38,876 nucleotides of DNA from Spirochaetales bacterium (GTDB lineage: Bacteria > Spirochaetota > Spirochaetia > DSM-2461): contig JAFGPQ010000367.1 of assembly GCA_016936115.1 (NCBI GenBank), positions 1-38,876 of the forward strand, in the 5' to 3' direction. How positions within the stretch are numbered: position 1 is the stretch's first letter; each line of letters starts with the position of its first letter. Below, piece after piece: positions 10,669-20,633 of the stretch. The notes below the pieces were generated by a model. The model did not search any database. It was not told the origin of the DNA and saw only the letters and a program-made list of their open reading frames with translations. Both the position numbers and the translations under genes were made by a program.

Positions 10669-10974
10669 ATGGCTCGCAGGACCAAACCTGTCGTGGTGAA
10701 TCTGGACGACGAATTTCAGATTCATATGGTCAATGACCGGTTCCAGGAATTCCTTCACGTCATGGAAGAGGAACGGCCGGTCGAAGTCGATATGTCCCGG
10801 GTGAACAGTGTGGATTTTGCGGGGCTGCAGCTCCTGTACTCTCTGAAGCGCTCCTGCGAAGAGAAGGATCTGGATTTCCGCCTTTCCCATGTCACCCCGC
10901 CGGTTGAGCAGAAGATCGCCCTGTGCGGACTGGACCGGGAACTTCTGAAGGACGGTGCCGATGGATCAGTTTAA
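10669..10974 (+). CDS. STAS-domain protein (anti-sigma antagonist-like)
   Basis: 'RPVEVDMSRVNSVDFAGLQLLYSLKRSCEEKDLDFRLSHV' resembles STAS; overlaps cheA. Confidence 0.8.
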   Translation: MARRTKPVVVNLDDEFQIHMVNDRFQEFLHVMEEERPVEVDMSRVNSVDFAGLQLLYSLKRSCEEKDLDFRLSHVTPPVEQKIALCGLDRELLKDGADGSV

Positions 10975-13057
10975 ACAGGTATTCGTAGAAGAGGCGGAGG
11001 AGCTGTTGGGAACTCTGGAGGATAATCTTCTGGTACTGGAGGATTCACCGGACGACAGGGATCTCATCGATGCGGTCTTCCGGGTCATGCATACCATCAA
11101 GGGTTCGGCAGCCATGTTCGATTTCAAGGGAATCGTGGATTTCACCCATGTGGTGGAGTCCGTGCTGGACAGGGTGCGCAACGGGGAGCTGACCGTTAGC
11201 CACGAACTCATCGATCTCACCCTCAAGAGCCGCGATCATATTCAGTCCATGATCGGATCCCCCTCGGATGTCACCCCGGAACACGAAGCCACTTCGGCCG
11301 TTCTGATTGGGGCCTTGGAGAAACTGGCGGGAACCGAAAAGAAAGCCCCCCTTCCGTCCGTAAAAAAAGTCCAGAATGATGAGGACGTGGAGTGTTACTC
11401 CCTGTACAGGATACTCTTTATTCCCGACCGGGAGATTTTCTTCTCCGGTACCAATCTCATCGCCCTCCTCGAGGAGCTTCAGGATCTTGGCGAATACAGC
11501 TGTTACGCCTATACCAGCAGTATTCCCTCTCTGGCGGAGTACAATCCGGAGATGAGTTACATACGCTGGGAGATTTATCTCACAACCAAGGCGTCCCTTA
11601 ATGCGGTGAAGGATGTATTCATCTTTGTGGAATCCTCCTGCGAGCTGGAGATATCCTCTCTCGTTGAAGCCTCCGAGCTGCCCGACTGTCTGGGTGAGGA
11701 GAAGCGGCTGGGGGAGATCCTCATCGGGCGGGGGCTCATCACTCCGGAGGAGCTTTCCGACGTTCTGAGCACGCAGAAACCGGTGGGACAGATCATGATG
11801 GAAAACGGTCTGGTCTCATCCACCGATGTGGAATCGGCCCTTCATCAGCAGCAGACCGAGCGGAAGCTGCGGGAGAAGCAGGGCGGAGAGAGAGAGAACA
11901 CCATACGGGTCAAGAGCGAGAAACTGGACAGTCTGGTCGACTCCGTGGGGGAGCTGGTTACCGCCCAGGCGCGACTTTCCCAGATATCCAGTCAGTATGA
12001 CGATCCCTCTTTGAACGCCCTGGCCGAACTGATCGAGAGGCTGTCCACCGAACTCCGGGACAACGCTATGGGTCTGCGCATGGTTCCCATCGGAACCACC
12101 TTTTCCCGGTTCAAGAGACTGGTGAGGGATCTGTCCAACTCCCTGGGCAAGGAGATGACCCTTGTTACCAGGGGAGGGGAGACCGAACTGGACAAGAGCG
12201 TCATAGACAAGCTGAATGATCCCCTTGTCCATCTTATCCGCAATTCTATTGATCACGGTATAGAAGCGCCGGAAATAAGAGCGGAAGCGGGAAAGAAGCG
12301 GGAAGGGACCGTATCCCTTGTGGCCGATTACAGCGGCGCCAATGTGATCATACAGATAAAAGACGACGGTGCCGGGCTGGACAGGGAGCGGATACTCGCC
12401 AAGGGCAGGGAGAAGGGGCTGGTCGGTCCCGATGAAAATCTCAATGAGAACGAGATCTTCAAACTGATCCTACAGCCGGGATTCTCCACAGCCCAGAAGA
12501 TTACCGATGTCTCCGGCAGGGGAGTAGGTATGGATGTGGTGAGCAAGGAGATTGAAAGCCTGGGGGGCAGCATTTTCATCACCAGTACGGTGGGCAAGGG
12601 AACAACCATTTCCCTGAGTCTTCCCCTGACCCTGGCTATCATAGAGGGACTGCTCGTTCGTATCGGTGATGAGAAATTCGTCATTCCCCTGGCTTCTGTT
12701 CAAGCCTGTCTGGAACTGGGACAGGAGGACCGGGAGGCCCACCGGGAAAAGAGGCTCTTTCCCTTCCGGGGAGGCATGGTACCCTATATCCGCTTGCGGG
12801 AGCTCTTCCTTGACAGGCGGGAGCTGCCCGATCGGGAGCATCTCGTGGTGACCCAGACCGAAAACGGAATTTTCGGGATTGTCGTGGATGAGGTCATAGG
12901 GGATTACCAGACAGTGATTAAGAATCTGGGACGCCTCTACAAGAACCTTCAGCTGATAACCGGTGCGACCATTCTGGGAGACGGCACCATGGCCCTGATA
13001 TTGGACCTGAATAAAATTACCGCCCTGGCGAAAGTGGAGAGCACCGCCAGTCTTTAG
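10961..13057 (+). CDS. cheA: Chemotaxis histidine kinase CheA with an inserted helical repeat module
   Basis: HPt '[12 protein letters not shown]', P2-like region, '[20 protein letters not shown]' repeats, HATPase '[17 protein letters not shown]', 'GRGVGMDVV', C-terminal CheW-like domain. Confidence 0.95.
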   Translation: MDQFKQVFVEEAEELLGTLEDNLLVLEDSPDDRDLIDAVFRVMHTIKGSAAMFDFKGIVDFTHVVESVLDRVRNGELTVSHELIDLTLKSRDHIQSMIGSPSDVTPEHEATSAVLIGALEKLAGTEKKAPLPSVKKVQNDEDVECYSLYRILFIPDREIFFSGTNLIALLEELQDLGEYSCYAYTSSIPSLAEYNPEMSYIRWEIYLTTKASLNAVKDVFIFVESSCELEISSLVEASELPDCLGEEKRLGEILIGRGLITPEELSDVLSTQKPVGQIMMENGLVSSTDVESALHQQQTERKLREKQGGERENTIRVKSEKLDSLVDSVGELVTAQARLSQISSQYDDPSLNALAELIERLSTELRDNAMGLRMVPIGTTFSRFKRLVRDLSNSLGKEMTLVTRGGETELDKSVIDKLNDPLVHLIRNSIDHGIEAPEIRAEAGKKREGTVSLVADYSGANVIIQIKDDGAGLDRERILAKGREKGLVGPDENLNENEIFKLILQPGFSTAQKITDVSGRGVGMDVVSKEIESLGGSIFITSTVGKGTTISLSLPLTLAIIEGLLVRIGDEKFVIPLASVQACLELGQEDREAHREKRLFPFRGGMVPYIRLRELFLDRRELPDREHLVVTQTENGIFGIVVDEVIGDYQTVIKNLGRLYKNLQLITGATILGDGTMALILDLNKITALAKVESTASL

Positions 13058-13065
13058 AGGGGATT

Positions 13066-14151
13066 ATGGAGCAAGACATACGGGTACTGATAATTGATGA
13101 TTCTGCGGTGGTAAGAGAAACCCTTTCCAGTCTGCTGGCGCAGGAAAAGGGCATAGAAGTTGTGGCCACCGCCTCGGATCCCATTATCGGGGAGAAGAAA
13201 ATAGAACAGTTCTCCCCGGACGTACTGATCCTGGATATTGAGATGCCCCGGATGGACGGGCTGACTTTTCTCAAGAAACTGATGGTCTCACGGCCCATAC
13301 CCACTATCATCTGTTCCGGCAAAACGGACAGCGGGGGGAAAAGCGCCCTCCGGGCTATGGAACTGGGAGCTGTTGAAATCATCACCAAACCCAGGATGGG
13401 CACCCGGGATTTTCTTAACGAATCTATCATCGCCATTTCCAATGCCATCCGCGCTGCCCACGCCTCTAAGAAGAGGGTGGCTGCCCGCAGCCGCAATCCG
13501 GTCCCGTCGGTTTCGCCGAAACTGACAGCCGATGTGATCATGCCGCCTCCCCGAGCGGCCATCGCCGGATCAACGGAAAAGATCATCGCCGTAGGGGCTT
13601 CTACGGGGGGTACCGAGGCCCTGCGTGTTTTTCTCGAAGGGATGCCTCCCGGCAGTCCGGGCATCGTGGTGGTCCAGCATATGCCGGAGCATTTCACCCG
13701 CTCCTTCTCAGCCCGACTCAACGATCTGTGCCGGATCAATGTCAAGGAAGCTGAGAACGGCGATAGGGTCGTGCCGGGGCAGGCCCTTATCGCCAACGGG
13801 GGATTCCATCTGCTTCTGAAGAGAACGGGGAGCGCCTATACGGTGGAATTGAAGGAGGGGCCCCTCGTCTGTCGTCACAAGCCTTCAGTGGATGTGCTTT
13901 TCCGATCCGCCGCCCGCTACGGAGGCAAGAACGTGATCGGGGTCATCCTTACGGGGATGGGAGATGACGGCGCCCGGGGCATGGAGGAGATGAAAAAGGC
14001 GGGAGCCTATAATATCGCCCAGAATGAAGAGAGCTGTGTCGTCTTCGGTATGCCCAAGGAAGCAATTGCCCGGGGGGGCGTTGATAAGGTGCTTCCCCTG
14101 GAACAGATAGCCGGCGAAGCCCTGAGGAAAAGCATGGAGGGGCAGTCATGA
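13066..14151 (+). CDS. cheB: Chemotaxis glutamate methylesterase CheB
   Basis: Receiver plus methylesterase: '[19 protein letters not shown]', '[18 protein letters not shown]', '[20 protein letters not shown]'. Confidence 0.95.
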   Translation: MEQDIRVLIIDDSAVVRETLSSLLAQEKGIEVVATASDPIIGEKKIEQFSPDVLILDIEMPRMDGLTFLKKLMVSRPIPTIICSGKTDSGGKSALRAMELGAVEIITKPRMGTRDFLNESIIAISNAIRAAHASKKRVAARSRNPVPSVSPKLTADVIMPPPRAAIAGSTEKIIAVGASTGGTEALRVFLEGMPPGSPGIVVVQHMPEHFTRSFSARLNDLCRINVKEAENGDRVVPGQALIANGGFHLLLKRTGSAYTVELKEGPLVCRHKPSVDVLFRSAARYGGKNVIGVILTGMGDDGARGMEEMKKAGAYNIAQNEESCVVFGMPKEAIARGGVDKVLPLEQIAGEALRKSMEGQS

Positions 14152-15875
14152 CAAAGCAGGATATGGAGGGAACCCTCAACAGTATTGTGGAGAAGCTGGG
14201 AGATATTTACCTGGGGATGTCTGATCAGTATCCCCAGTTCTTTGATCGTCTGGACCGGGAGTTTTCCTGCTTCAAGCAGAAAGAGAAGAGAACGGATACC
14301 CTAGTTTCCGTCTCTGAGAACGTGACCGAATTTTTCCGTAAGAAGGAGGAATTCACCGATCAGAATCACAGGGAAGAGGAGCAGCTGATAGGAACCATAG
14401 ACAAGGAGCTGGAAAAACTCTCCCGCATCGAAGAGGGAATCAGCGGTCTGGAGGAGTGCTCCGAAGATCTGGAGCTTATTTCTCTCAACGCTATGGTATC
14501 CGCCCTCAAAGCGGGAAACAACGGGGGGGCCTTTCCCTATATCACCCGGGAGCTGCAGAGAGTGTCCCGCCTCTCCGGAGAGAACAGCAACTCCATAAGG
14601 ATGCAGGGAAGAAATCTTGATCGGGAATACAAGAGCCTGATACAGAAAATCCAAAGCAACAAGAAGGAGACCGGGGAGGATATGGGCCGGGTCTTCGGAG
14701 CTCTGGAGGAGGTTATTTCCCGTCTCTCCTTTTACAGCGGTACCTTCGAAGAACAGTGTGTGCTCTTTCAGGACGGCATAGGCCGTATGCGCTCCCCCCT
14801 TTATATGATTCTGGAAGAGGTCCAGAAGCACGATATCGTTCGTCAGTCTGTGAACCATATTATTATTTCACTGGATGAAATTCAGAGCATCCCCCGGGAG
14901 GGTAGTCTCTCCGATCAGCTGAATCATTTGAAATTCGCCTCACAGGTATATGAGTTGAGCCGATTTATCATCGATGACATCAGGGAGAGTGTTTTTCGGT
15001 CCTTCGAGCGTTTTTCCCATGAAAAACGGGGGGTAGAAGAGATAATCAGTAATCTGGGCCGGGAGATGGATAAGAAACTAAGAGAGATTGCCCAAGATGA
15101 TATCGGCAAGCGTATAGCCATGATGCAGAATTCGCTGGGTCTCTATTTTTCTTCTCAGGAGAAGAACTATTTCCTTGAAGAGCTGAATCAGGACCATTTC
15201 ATCGCCCTGATCGTCCAGATTGAAGAGGGAATAACCCGATTCAGCAAGGTTCTGAGTTCCATAAGAAGCATACATGTGGCCTCCCGTATCGAGGTGGTTA
15301 AGCTGAATAAACTGGAAAACATGGAAAATATCATCAGTAATATCGATGAAACGGTGAGTACCATGGAGGATCAGCTGGCCCGGATCGGTGAGTCGGTTGA
15401 TGAATTCAAAAAGGCTTCCGGGGAGATAATCATGGATTTCGTTTCCTATTTCTCCCAGATGAAGGACCGGATGCAGGAGAATATGGCCAATCTTGAACCT
15501 ATTCTCGATACGATAGAGAGTTACCGGAAGGGGCTGGAGGACCATATAAACCAGTTCTCCCAGGTGAATCGGGATTTTCTTGACTTCACGGGACTGGTCA
15601 ACCGGCATCTTGCGAATATGGAGGCCCTTCTGGCCGAAATCGACCGGATGAGAAATGTTTTTGATGAGGAGCGGATGGTGAATGATCAGAAACTGCAGGC
15701 CCTTCTGGAAGAATCGGGACGGAATGACTGGACCCTGGAAGGGGACCGCATCACAACCCTGATAAATAAGTTCACCATATTTATTCATAAGAAAGTCATG
15801 ACCGGCGGCCAGGATGAGGGAGCTGTTTCCCTGGACAGGGAGCAGGCCGGGGCCAGTGAAATAACTCTCTTTTAG
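14148..15875 (+). CDS. Soluble coiled-coil protein with degenerate MCP-like signalling-tip segment
   Basis: 575 aa, no TM; '[44 protein letters not shown]' aligns by eye with the MCP tip of the receptor at 51-2213; overlaps the cheB stop by 4 bp. Confidence 0.7.
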   Translation: MTKQDMEGTLNSIVEKLGDIYLGMSDQYPQFFDRLDREFSCFKQKEKRTDTLVSVSENVTEFFRKKEEFTDQNHREEEQLIGTIDKELEKLSRIEEGISGLEECSEDLELISLNAMVSALKAGNNGGAFPYITRELQRVSRLSGENSNSIRMQGRNLDREYKSLIQKIQSNKKETGEDMGRVFGALEEVISRLSFYSGTFEEQCVLFQDGIGRMRSPLYMILEEVQKHDIVRQSVNHIIISLDEIQSIPREGSLSDQLNHLKFASQVYELSRFIIDDIRESVFRSFERFSHEKRGVEEIISNLGREMDKKLREIAQDDIGKRIAMMQNSLGLYFSSQEKNYFLEELNQDHFIALIVQIEEGITRFSKVLSSIRSIHVASRIEVVKLNKLENMENIISNIDETVSTMEDQLARIGESVDEFKKASGEIIMDFVSYFSQMKDRMQENMANLEPILDTIESYRKGLEDHINQFSQVNRDFLDFTGLVNRHLANMEALLAEIDRMRNVFDEERMVNDQKLQALLEESGRNDWTLEGDRITTLINKFTIFIHKKVMTGGQDEGAVSLDREQAGASEITLF

Positions 15876-15965
15876 GGATGGGGACTCTCATTTCTCCCTG
15901 TTTTCCGCCGATAATGACTATAGGTTCTCCTTCCCCCGGGGAGGAGAGGAAACTGGGAGAAAAAG

Positions 15966-16688
15966 ATGTTAATGCCCCTTACGGAAGAAGAGAAAAACGC
16001 CCTGCAGTTACTGGGCGTCCATGATTGTTTTGACACGGGCCAGCTGATCCTCAAAGAGGATATGCTCAGAAAACAGTTCAGAAAGCAGGCCCTTTCTACA
16101 CACCCGGACAGAGCAGCCGCCCGGGGAGGTGATCCGGAAAGAATGCAATCCGCTTTTCTTGATATCAGTGAAAGTTATCAGCTCCTCATGAATCGAATCA
16201 TGATTCAGAAGGGTGTTTCCTACCGTACATCCCGGGTGCATGTCCGACCCGAGCCCAAAGAGAAGGTTAAAGAGAAATCCGTTTCCCTGGGATTTTATAA
16301 GGGCCGGTTTCCCGATAAGAAGCTGCGGTTTGCCGAATATCTTTACTATAAGAAAGCCATCACCTGGGAACAGCTCATATCCGCTTTGAGCTGGCAGTTC
16401 CTGAACCGTCCCAAAATAGGTGAGATGGCCCGGGACAAGGCCTGGCTCACGGATAGTCAGATTCTGCAGATTATCAGGCTTAAAAAATCAAGCCAGCGTT
16501 TCGGATTGGCCGCTGTGAACAACGGGTTCCTTTCCGTTGAGCAGTGCCGGGAAATCCTTCGGGCTCAGAAGAGGCAGAATCTCCCCATAGGCCGCTATTT
16601 TCTTATTCACGGTATCATGGACAGGACCACTCTTAACGAGAATCTGGGACGCTTTTTGCTTCATAACAGCCGTTTCAAAAGGAAATGA
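15966..16688 (+). CDS. J-domain protein with C-terminal LGxxL-type helical repeats
   Basis: N-terminal J-like domain with HPD ('LRKQFRKQALSTHPDRAAARGGDPERMQSAFLDISESYQLL'); C-terminus has two to three repeats of 'xxGEMAxxxAWLTDSQILQI... FGLAAVNNGFLSVEQCREILRAQ'. Confidence 0.8.
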   Translation: MLMPLTEEEKNALQLLGVHDCFDTGQLILKEDMLRKQFRKQALSTHPDRAAARGGDPERMQSAFLDISESYQLLMNRIMIQKGVSYRTSRVHVRPEPKEKVKEKSVSLGFYKGRFPDKKLRFAEYLYYKKAITWEQLISALSWQFLNRPKIGEMARDKAWLTDSQILQIIRLKKSSQRFGLAAVNNGFLSVEQCREILRAQKRQNLPIGRYFLIHGIMDRTTLNENLGRFLLHNSRFKRK

Positions 16689-16746
16689 TTTATTTGCATT
16701 ATGTTCTTTCCTTTCGTATATTTAATGAAAGAAGGAAAGGACCGGA

Positions 16747-17319
16747 GTGTATACTTATTTCAATCCACGCTTTGACAAGGTTATAATCGATATCTCTCCG
16801 GGAGAGTATATCGCCACAGAAGAGGATGTGGTTCTCAGCACCGTGCTGGGCTCCTGCGTTTCTGTGGTGATCAACGACAGTTCCCGCAACATGAGCGGTA
16901 TCAATCACTTCATGCTCGTGGAAGGGAAGGGCATGGGCAACCTTGGTGATGTGATGCGCTATGAAAGATACGGCACCTATGCCATGGAAGCCTTACTGAA
17001 TGAATTCATCCGGTCCGGAAGCGATAAGAAAAAACTGCAGGCGAAAGTTTTCGGGGGAAGCCGCATACTTTACAGGGACAATGAGCATCTCAACGATATT
17101 GGTGAGCAGAATATCATATTCGCCATGGGGTTTCTGAAAAATGAGGGAATTCCTATTATGGCCAGCGATACGGGTGGTGAGAGACCACGTAGGCTATTCG
17201 TGTATCCCCGGACATTTCAGGTTTTTCTCAAAAAAGAGAAAAAGGGACCGCCCCCTGTTCCGGATATTCAGAAGACTCTTCCCCCCAGTGAAAGCCGAAT
17301 CGTCCTCTTTGACACATAG
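16747..17319 (+). CDS. cheD: Chemoreceptor glutamine deamidase CheD (GTG start)
   Basis: 'STVLGSCVSVVINDSSRNMSGINHFML' (catalytic Cys/His region), 'KVFGGSRIL', 'DTGGERPRRLFVYPRT'. Confidence 0.93.
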   Translation: MYTYFNPRFDKVIIDISPGEYIATEEDVVLSTVLGSCVSVVINDSSRNMSGINHFMLVEGKGMGNLGDVMRYERYGTYAMEALLNEFIRSGSDKKKLQAKVFGGSRILYRDNEHLNDIGEQNIIFAMGFLKNEGIPIMASDTGGERPRRLFVYPRTFQVFLKKEKKGPPPVPDIQKTLPPSESRIVLFDT

Positions 17320-17367
17320 GGTGTCCGACTCCTAGCTAAGGCTGGGTAATTATGTTAGTTTAGGAAC

Positions 17368-17961
17368 ATGATCAATTTCCGTAACACCCGATTTTTAAAA
17401 TCCTGCCCCTCAAACAGAAATCTGCCCCTGGACGACGCGGCGGAGATTGCCTTTTCCGGCAGATCCAATGTGGGCAAATCAAGCGTGCTCAACTCTCTTA
17501 CGAACCAGAAGAAGCTGGCCAAGTCATCCGGCGTCCCGGGAAAAACCCGGGAAATCAATCTCTTTACAGTAAATGAGAAATGCCGCCTCGTCGATCTTCC
17601 CGGTTACGGATTCGCCAAGGTCTCGAAAAAGGAGCAGGAGCGGTGGGGACAGGAGATGACCCGGTATATTGCGGAACGTACTAATCTGAAAGGGGTTATC
17701 ATTATCATGGATATGCGGCACCCCCTGACCGAGCTGGACCGGGCCATGATTTCCCTGGTACGGGATTCGGGTAAGGCTTTTGCCTTTTTGCTTAACAAAT
17801 CGGATAAGCTGGGAACCAACGATCGGGTCAAGACGATAAAGAAAGTGGAGAAGGAACTTATCGCCATGAATCTTCCTGCCATCATCATTCCCTATTCGGC
17901 GGAAAAAAAGAACGGTGTGGACGAACTGGCCAAACTTCTTAGCGGCTGGATAGAGGGTTAA
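17368..17961 (+). CDS. engB: Ribosome biogenesis GTP-binding protein EngB/YsxC/YihA
   Basis: 'EIAFSGRSNVGKSSVLNSLTNQKKLAKSSGVPGKTREINLF', 'LVDLPGYGFAKVSK', 'LLNKSDKL'. Confidence 0.95.
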   Translation: MINFRNTRFLKSCPSNRNLPLDDAAEIAFSGRSNVGKSSVLNSLTNQKKLAKSSGVPGKTREINLFTVNEKCRLVDLPGYGFAKVSKKEQERWGQEMTRYIAERTNLKGVIIIMDMRHPLTELDRAMISLVRDSGKAFAFLLNKSDKLGTNDRVKTIKKVEKELIAMNLPAIIIPYSAEKKNGVDELAKLLSGWIEG

Positions 17962-18725
17962 TCATCAAGGGGGACGATGAACGTTCTTGAGCCCCGGGTA
18001 ATCAGTTCCGTTTTCATGCCGTATACCTGTTCCACTTCTACCGGGTTCAGCACATCCCCGGGCAGGCCGCTGCCCTTCAGGCTTCCCCTTTCCAGCAGAA
18101 CCACCCTATCCGCATAATTCAGGGCCAGATTAAGATCATGGACAACGGAGATAACCGTCTTTTTCTCATTCTCTGTAATCTGCCTTAATAGCTTCATAAT
18201 GCTGTGCTGATGGCGCAGATCCAGAAACGCGGTGGGCTCGTCCAGGAGGATCATCGGCGTTTCCTGAGCCAGGGCCCGGGCGATGAGAACCCTCTGCCTT
18301 TCCCCTCCCGACAGGGAACGTACCGAACGTTTTCTTAAAGAGTCCACCTCCATCAGCCCCATGGCTTTTCCCGCGGCCAGAATATCCTCTCCGGTCTCTC
18401 TTTGCCAGTCCGGTCTCTTGTGATACCGGCCCATCAGAACGGTTTCCTCCACGGTGAAATCGTAGGTGTTTTCCATATTCTGGGGAACATAGGAGAGCAG
18501 GGACGCCCTTTTGTTTATCGGCAGTGAGATCAGATCCTGATCCTTCAATTTGATTTTTCCGCTCTGCGGTTTCAAAAGCCCCAGAATGAGTCTGAGGAGT
18601 GTGGTCTTTCCCGAACCGTTAGGCCCCAGAAAGGCGGTGAACTGACCGGGGAATATTGAAAGGGTCATATTTTCAAAAAGCGGATCTCCCCCATAGGAGA
18701 AGCTCAGTCCCTCCAGGGTTATCAC
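17958..18725 (-). CDS. ABC transporter ATPase, FecE/BtuD family
   Basis: Walker A 'GPNGSGKTTLLRLILG', signature 'LSGGERQRVLIARALAQ', Walker B 'MILLDEPTAFLDL'. Confidence 0.93.
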   Translation of the reverse strand: MITLEGLSFSYGGDPLFENMTLSIFPGQFTAFLGPNGSGKTTLLRLILGLLKPQSGKIKLKDQDLISLPINKRASLLSYVPQNMENTYDFTVEETVLMGRYHKRPDWQRETGEDILAAGKAMGLMEVDSLRKRSVRSLSGGERQRVLIARALAQETPMILLDEPTAFLDLRHQHSIMKLLRQITENEKKTVISVVHDLNLALNYADRVVLLERGSLKGSGLPGDVLNPVEVEQVYGMKTELITRGSRTFIVPLDD

Positions 18726-19747
18726 GAACGTTCCCCCATGACAGGGGCGCTGCCGTTTCTTTTGAGAAGAAAGAGAAAGAGGGGGGCACCCAAAAGCCCT
18801 GTTATGACTCCCACGGGAATTTCCATGGGAGGATGGACGGCCCTCGCCAGGAGATCGGCGAGCAGCATAAGTCCCGCCCCGCAGGGAACAACCAGAGGGA
18901 GAAGCCTGCGATGATGGGCGCCGGTGATCAGCCGTACCCCGTGGGGAACCAGAAGGCCGATAAAGCCTATGGTGCCGGAACAGGCCACGGCGGCAGCGGT
19001 AAGTAAGGAAGCTGCCAGAAGAAAGAGATTTCCCTTTTTACGGACATTAAGCCCCAGGGTATGGGCAGTCTCCTCTCCCGTGGTGAGCAGATTCAGGGCA
19101 TTGCTGCGTGTGAGGAAAAAGAAAACACCCGCCAGAGTCAAAGGGGAGAGGAAGAAAATCTTATCCCAACTGGCCGCGGTGAAACTGCCCATGGACCAGA
19201 AGAGGATGGATGAGGCCAGATCCCTGTCCATGCTCAGGATGAGAGACATAAAGGAGGAGAGGAAAAAACTGAGCACCACTCCGCCCAGAAGCAGGCCGAT
19301 TCTGTTGCTGTACCGGCGGATTCCGAAGAAGAGAAAAAGAATGAGAAGACTCAGGCCGGCCCCGGCGAAAGCCCCGATTCCCAGAGCGGATATTCCCCAG
19401 AATGAGAAACTGAAGCCGGCAAAGACAGTCATCGAAGCGCCCAGGGCCGCTCCCGAGGAGATGCCCAGAATGTAGGGCTCGGCCATGGGATTGCGGAAAA
19501 CGGCCTGGAATACGGTTCCGCCCAAAGCCAGGCAGATTCCCGTCAGGGAGGCTTGCAGAGCCCGGGGCAGGCGCAGTTTCATGATGATGATCCAGTCCGT
19601 ATTGCTCCGGTCCCCCCTGATCAGTACGGACAGGAGACGTCCCGGTCCTATGTTAACAGCTCCCAGAGAGAGGGAGAGCAGGAATATCAGCCCCAGAAGG
19701 AGCCAGGCCGACAGAACAGGGGCCCCTGTCCTGTCAGGGTATTTCAT
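18722..19747 (-). CDS. ABC transporter permease, FecCD/BtuC family
   Basis: 'LRLPRALQASLTGICLALGGTVFQAVFRNPMAEPYILGISSGAALGA', 'GTIGFIGLLVPHGVRLITGAHHRRLLP'. The listed ORF opens at 19810; internal Met 'MKYPDRTG' is the likelier start. Confidence 0.9.
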   Translation of the reverse strand: MKYPDRTGAPVLSAWLLLGLIFLLSLSLGAVNIGPGRLLSVLIRGDRSNTDWIIIMKLRLPRALQASLTGICLALGGTVFQAVFRNPMAEPYILGISSGAALGASMTVFAGFSFSFWGISALGIGAFAGAGLSLLILFLFFGIRRYSNRIGLLLGGVVLSFFLSSFMSLILSMDRDLASSILFWSMGSFTAASWDKIFFLSPLTLAGVFFFLTRSNALNLLTTGEETAHTLGLNVRKKGNLFLLAASLLTAAAVACSGTIGFIGLLVPHGVRLITGAHHRRLLPLVVPCGAGLMLLADLLARAVHPPMEIPVGVITGLLGAPLFLFLLKRNGSAPVMGERS

Positions 19748-20633
19748 TACTGTGAATAATTCGGGCCAGCTCGGCAAGGCCTTCGGCGAGACGGGGACCC
19801 TGGCGGTCAAGCATATTGTTGTCTATGGTATAGATCCGTCCCGCCTTTACCGCATCCAGTTCCCTGTAGCCGGCGGCTTCCATGAACCCTTCTTTCTGAT
19901 GCCAGTATCGGGAACATATGAGAAGATCCGGATTCTGTTTTATCAGCTCTTCCAGGCTGTAGCGCCATCCTTCCAGCCCGAAAGCCACATTAACTCCTCC
20001 GGCCATGGTGATGAGCTGTCCGATAAAGGTGTCGCCCCCGGCGGTATAGTCGCCGTATTCTCCATAGCCGATCACGTAGTAGACACGGGGACGGGAAAGA
20101 TTCTTCACATCCTCTTTCACCTTGCCGACAGTGGCTTTCATTTCATCGGTAAGGGCCTTTCCCGACTCTTCTGCTCCCAGGGCCATGGCGATGGATTCGA
20201 TGAGAGCGTACACGCCTTCGAAACTGTCCTCGCTGTTCAGATAGAGAACGGGAATCCCCACCTGATTCAGCTTATCCGCAGTCTCCTGCTGCATATGGGT
20301 CGATCCGATGACCAGATCCGGCTTCAGGAGAAGTATGCTCTCAAGGGAGGGTTCCGTTAAGGTTCCCACCGATGGGATTTCACTGACTTCGGGGGGATAG
20401 TCGCAGAAATCGGTCCTTCCCACCAGAGCATCCCCTTTGCCCAGGGCAAAGACGGTTTCGGTGATATTGGGCCCCAGGGATACGACCCGCTGTGCCGGTT
20501 TCTCCAGGACCAGGGCCGTCCCTTCGCTGCCGGGAATCTGCAGGATCTCCCTGCTCTCCTCGCCCCTGCCTCCGGCTGCGAGGGGCAGTACGGCTGCTGC
20601 CATTATGAGCTGCAGGAGTCGCTTCCCCCTCAT
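19734..20633 (-). CDS. ABC transporter substrate-binding protein, iron-siderophore/cobalamin (BtuF-like) class
   Basis: Signal peptide; 'RVVSLGPNITETVFALGKGDALVGRTDFCDYPPEVSEIPSVGTLTEPSLESILLLKPDLVI'. Confidence 0.9.
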   Translation of the reverse strand: MRGKRLLQLIMAAAVLPLAAGGRGEESREILQIPGSEGTALVLEKPAQRVVSLGPNITETVFALGKGDALVGRTDFCDYPPEVSEIPSVGTLTEPSLESILLLKPDLVIGSTHMQQETADKLNQVGIPVLYLNSEDSFEGVYALIESIAMALGAEESGKALTDEMKATVGKVKEDVKNLSRPRVYYVIGYGEYGDYTAGGDTFIGQLITMAGGVNVAFGLEGWRYSLEELIKQNPDLLICSRYWHQKEGFMEAAGYRELDAVKAGRIYTIDNNMLDRQGPRLAEGLAELARIIHSNEIP

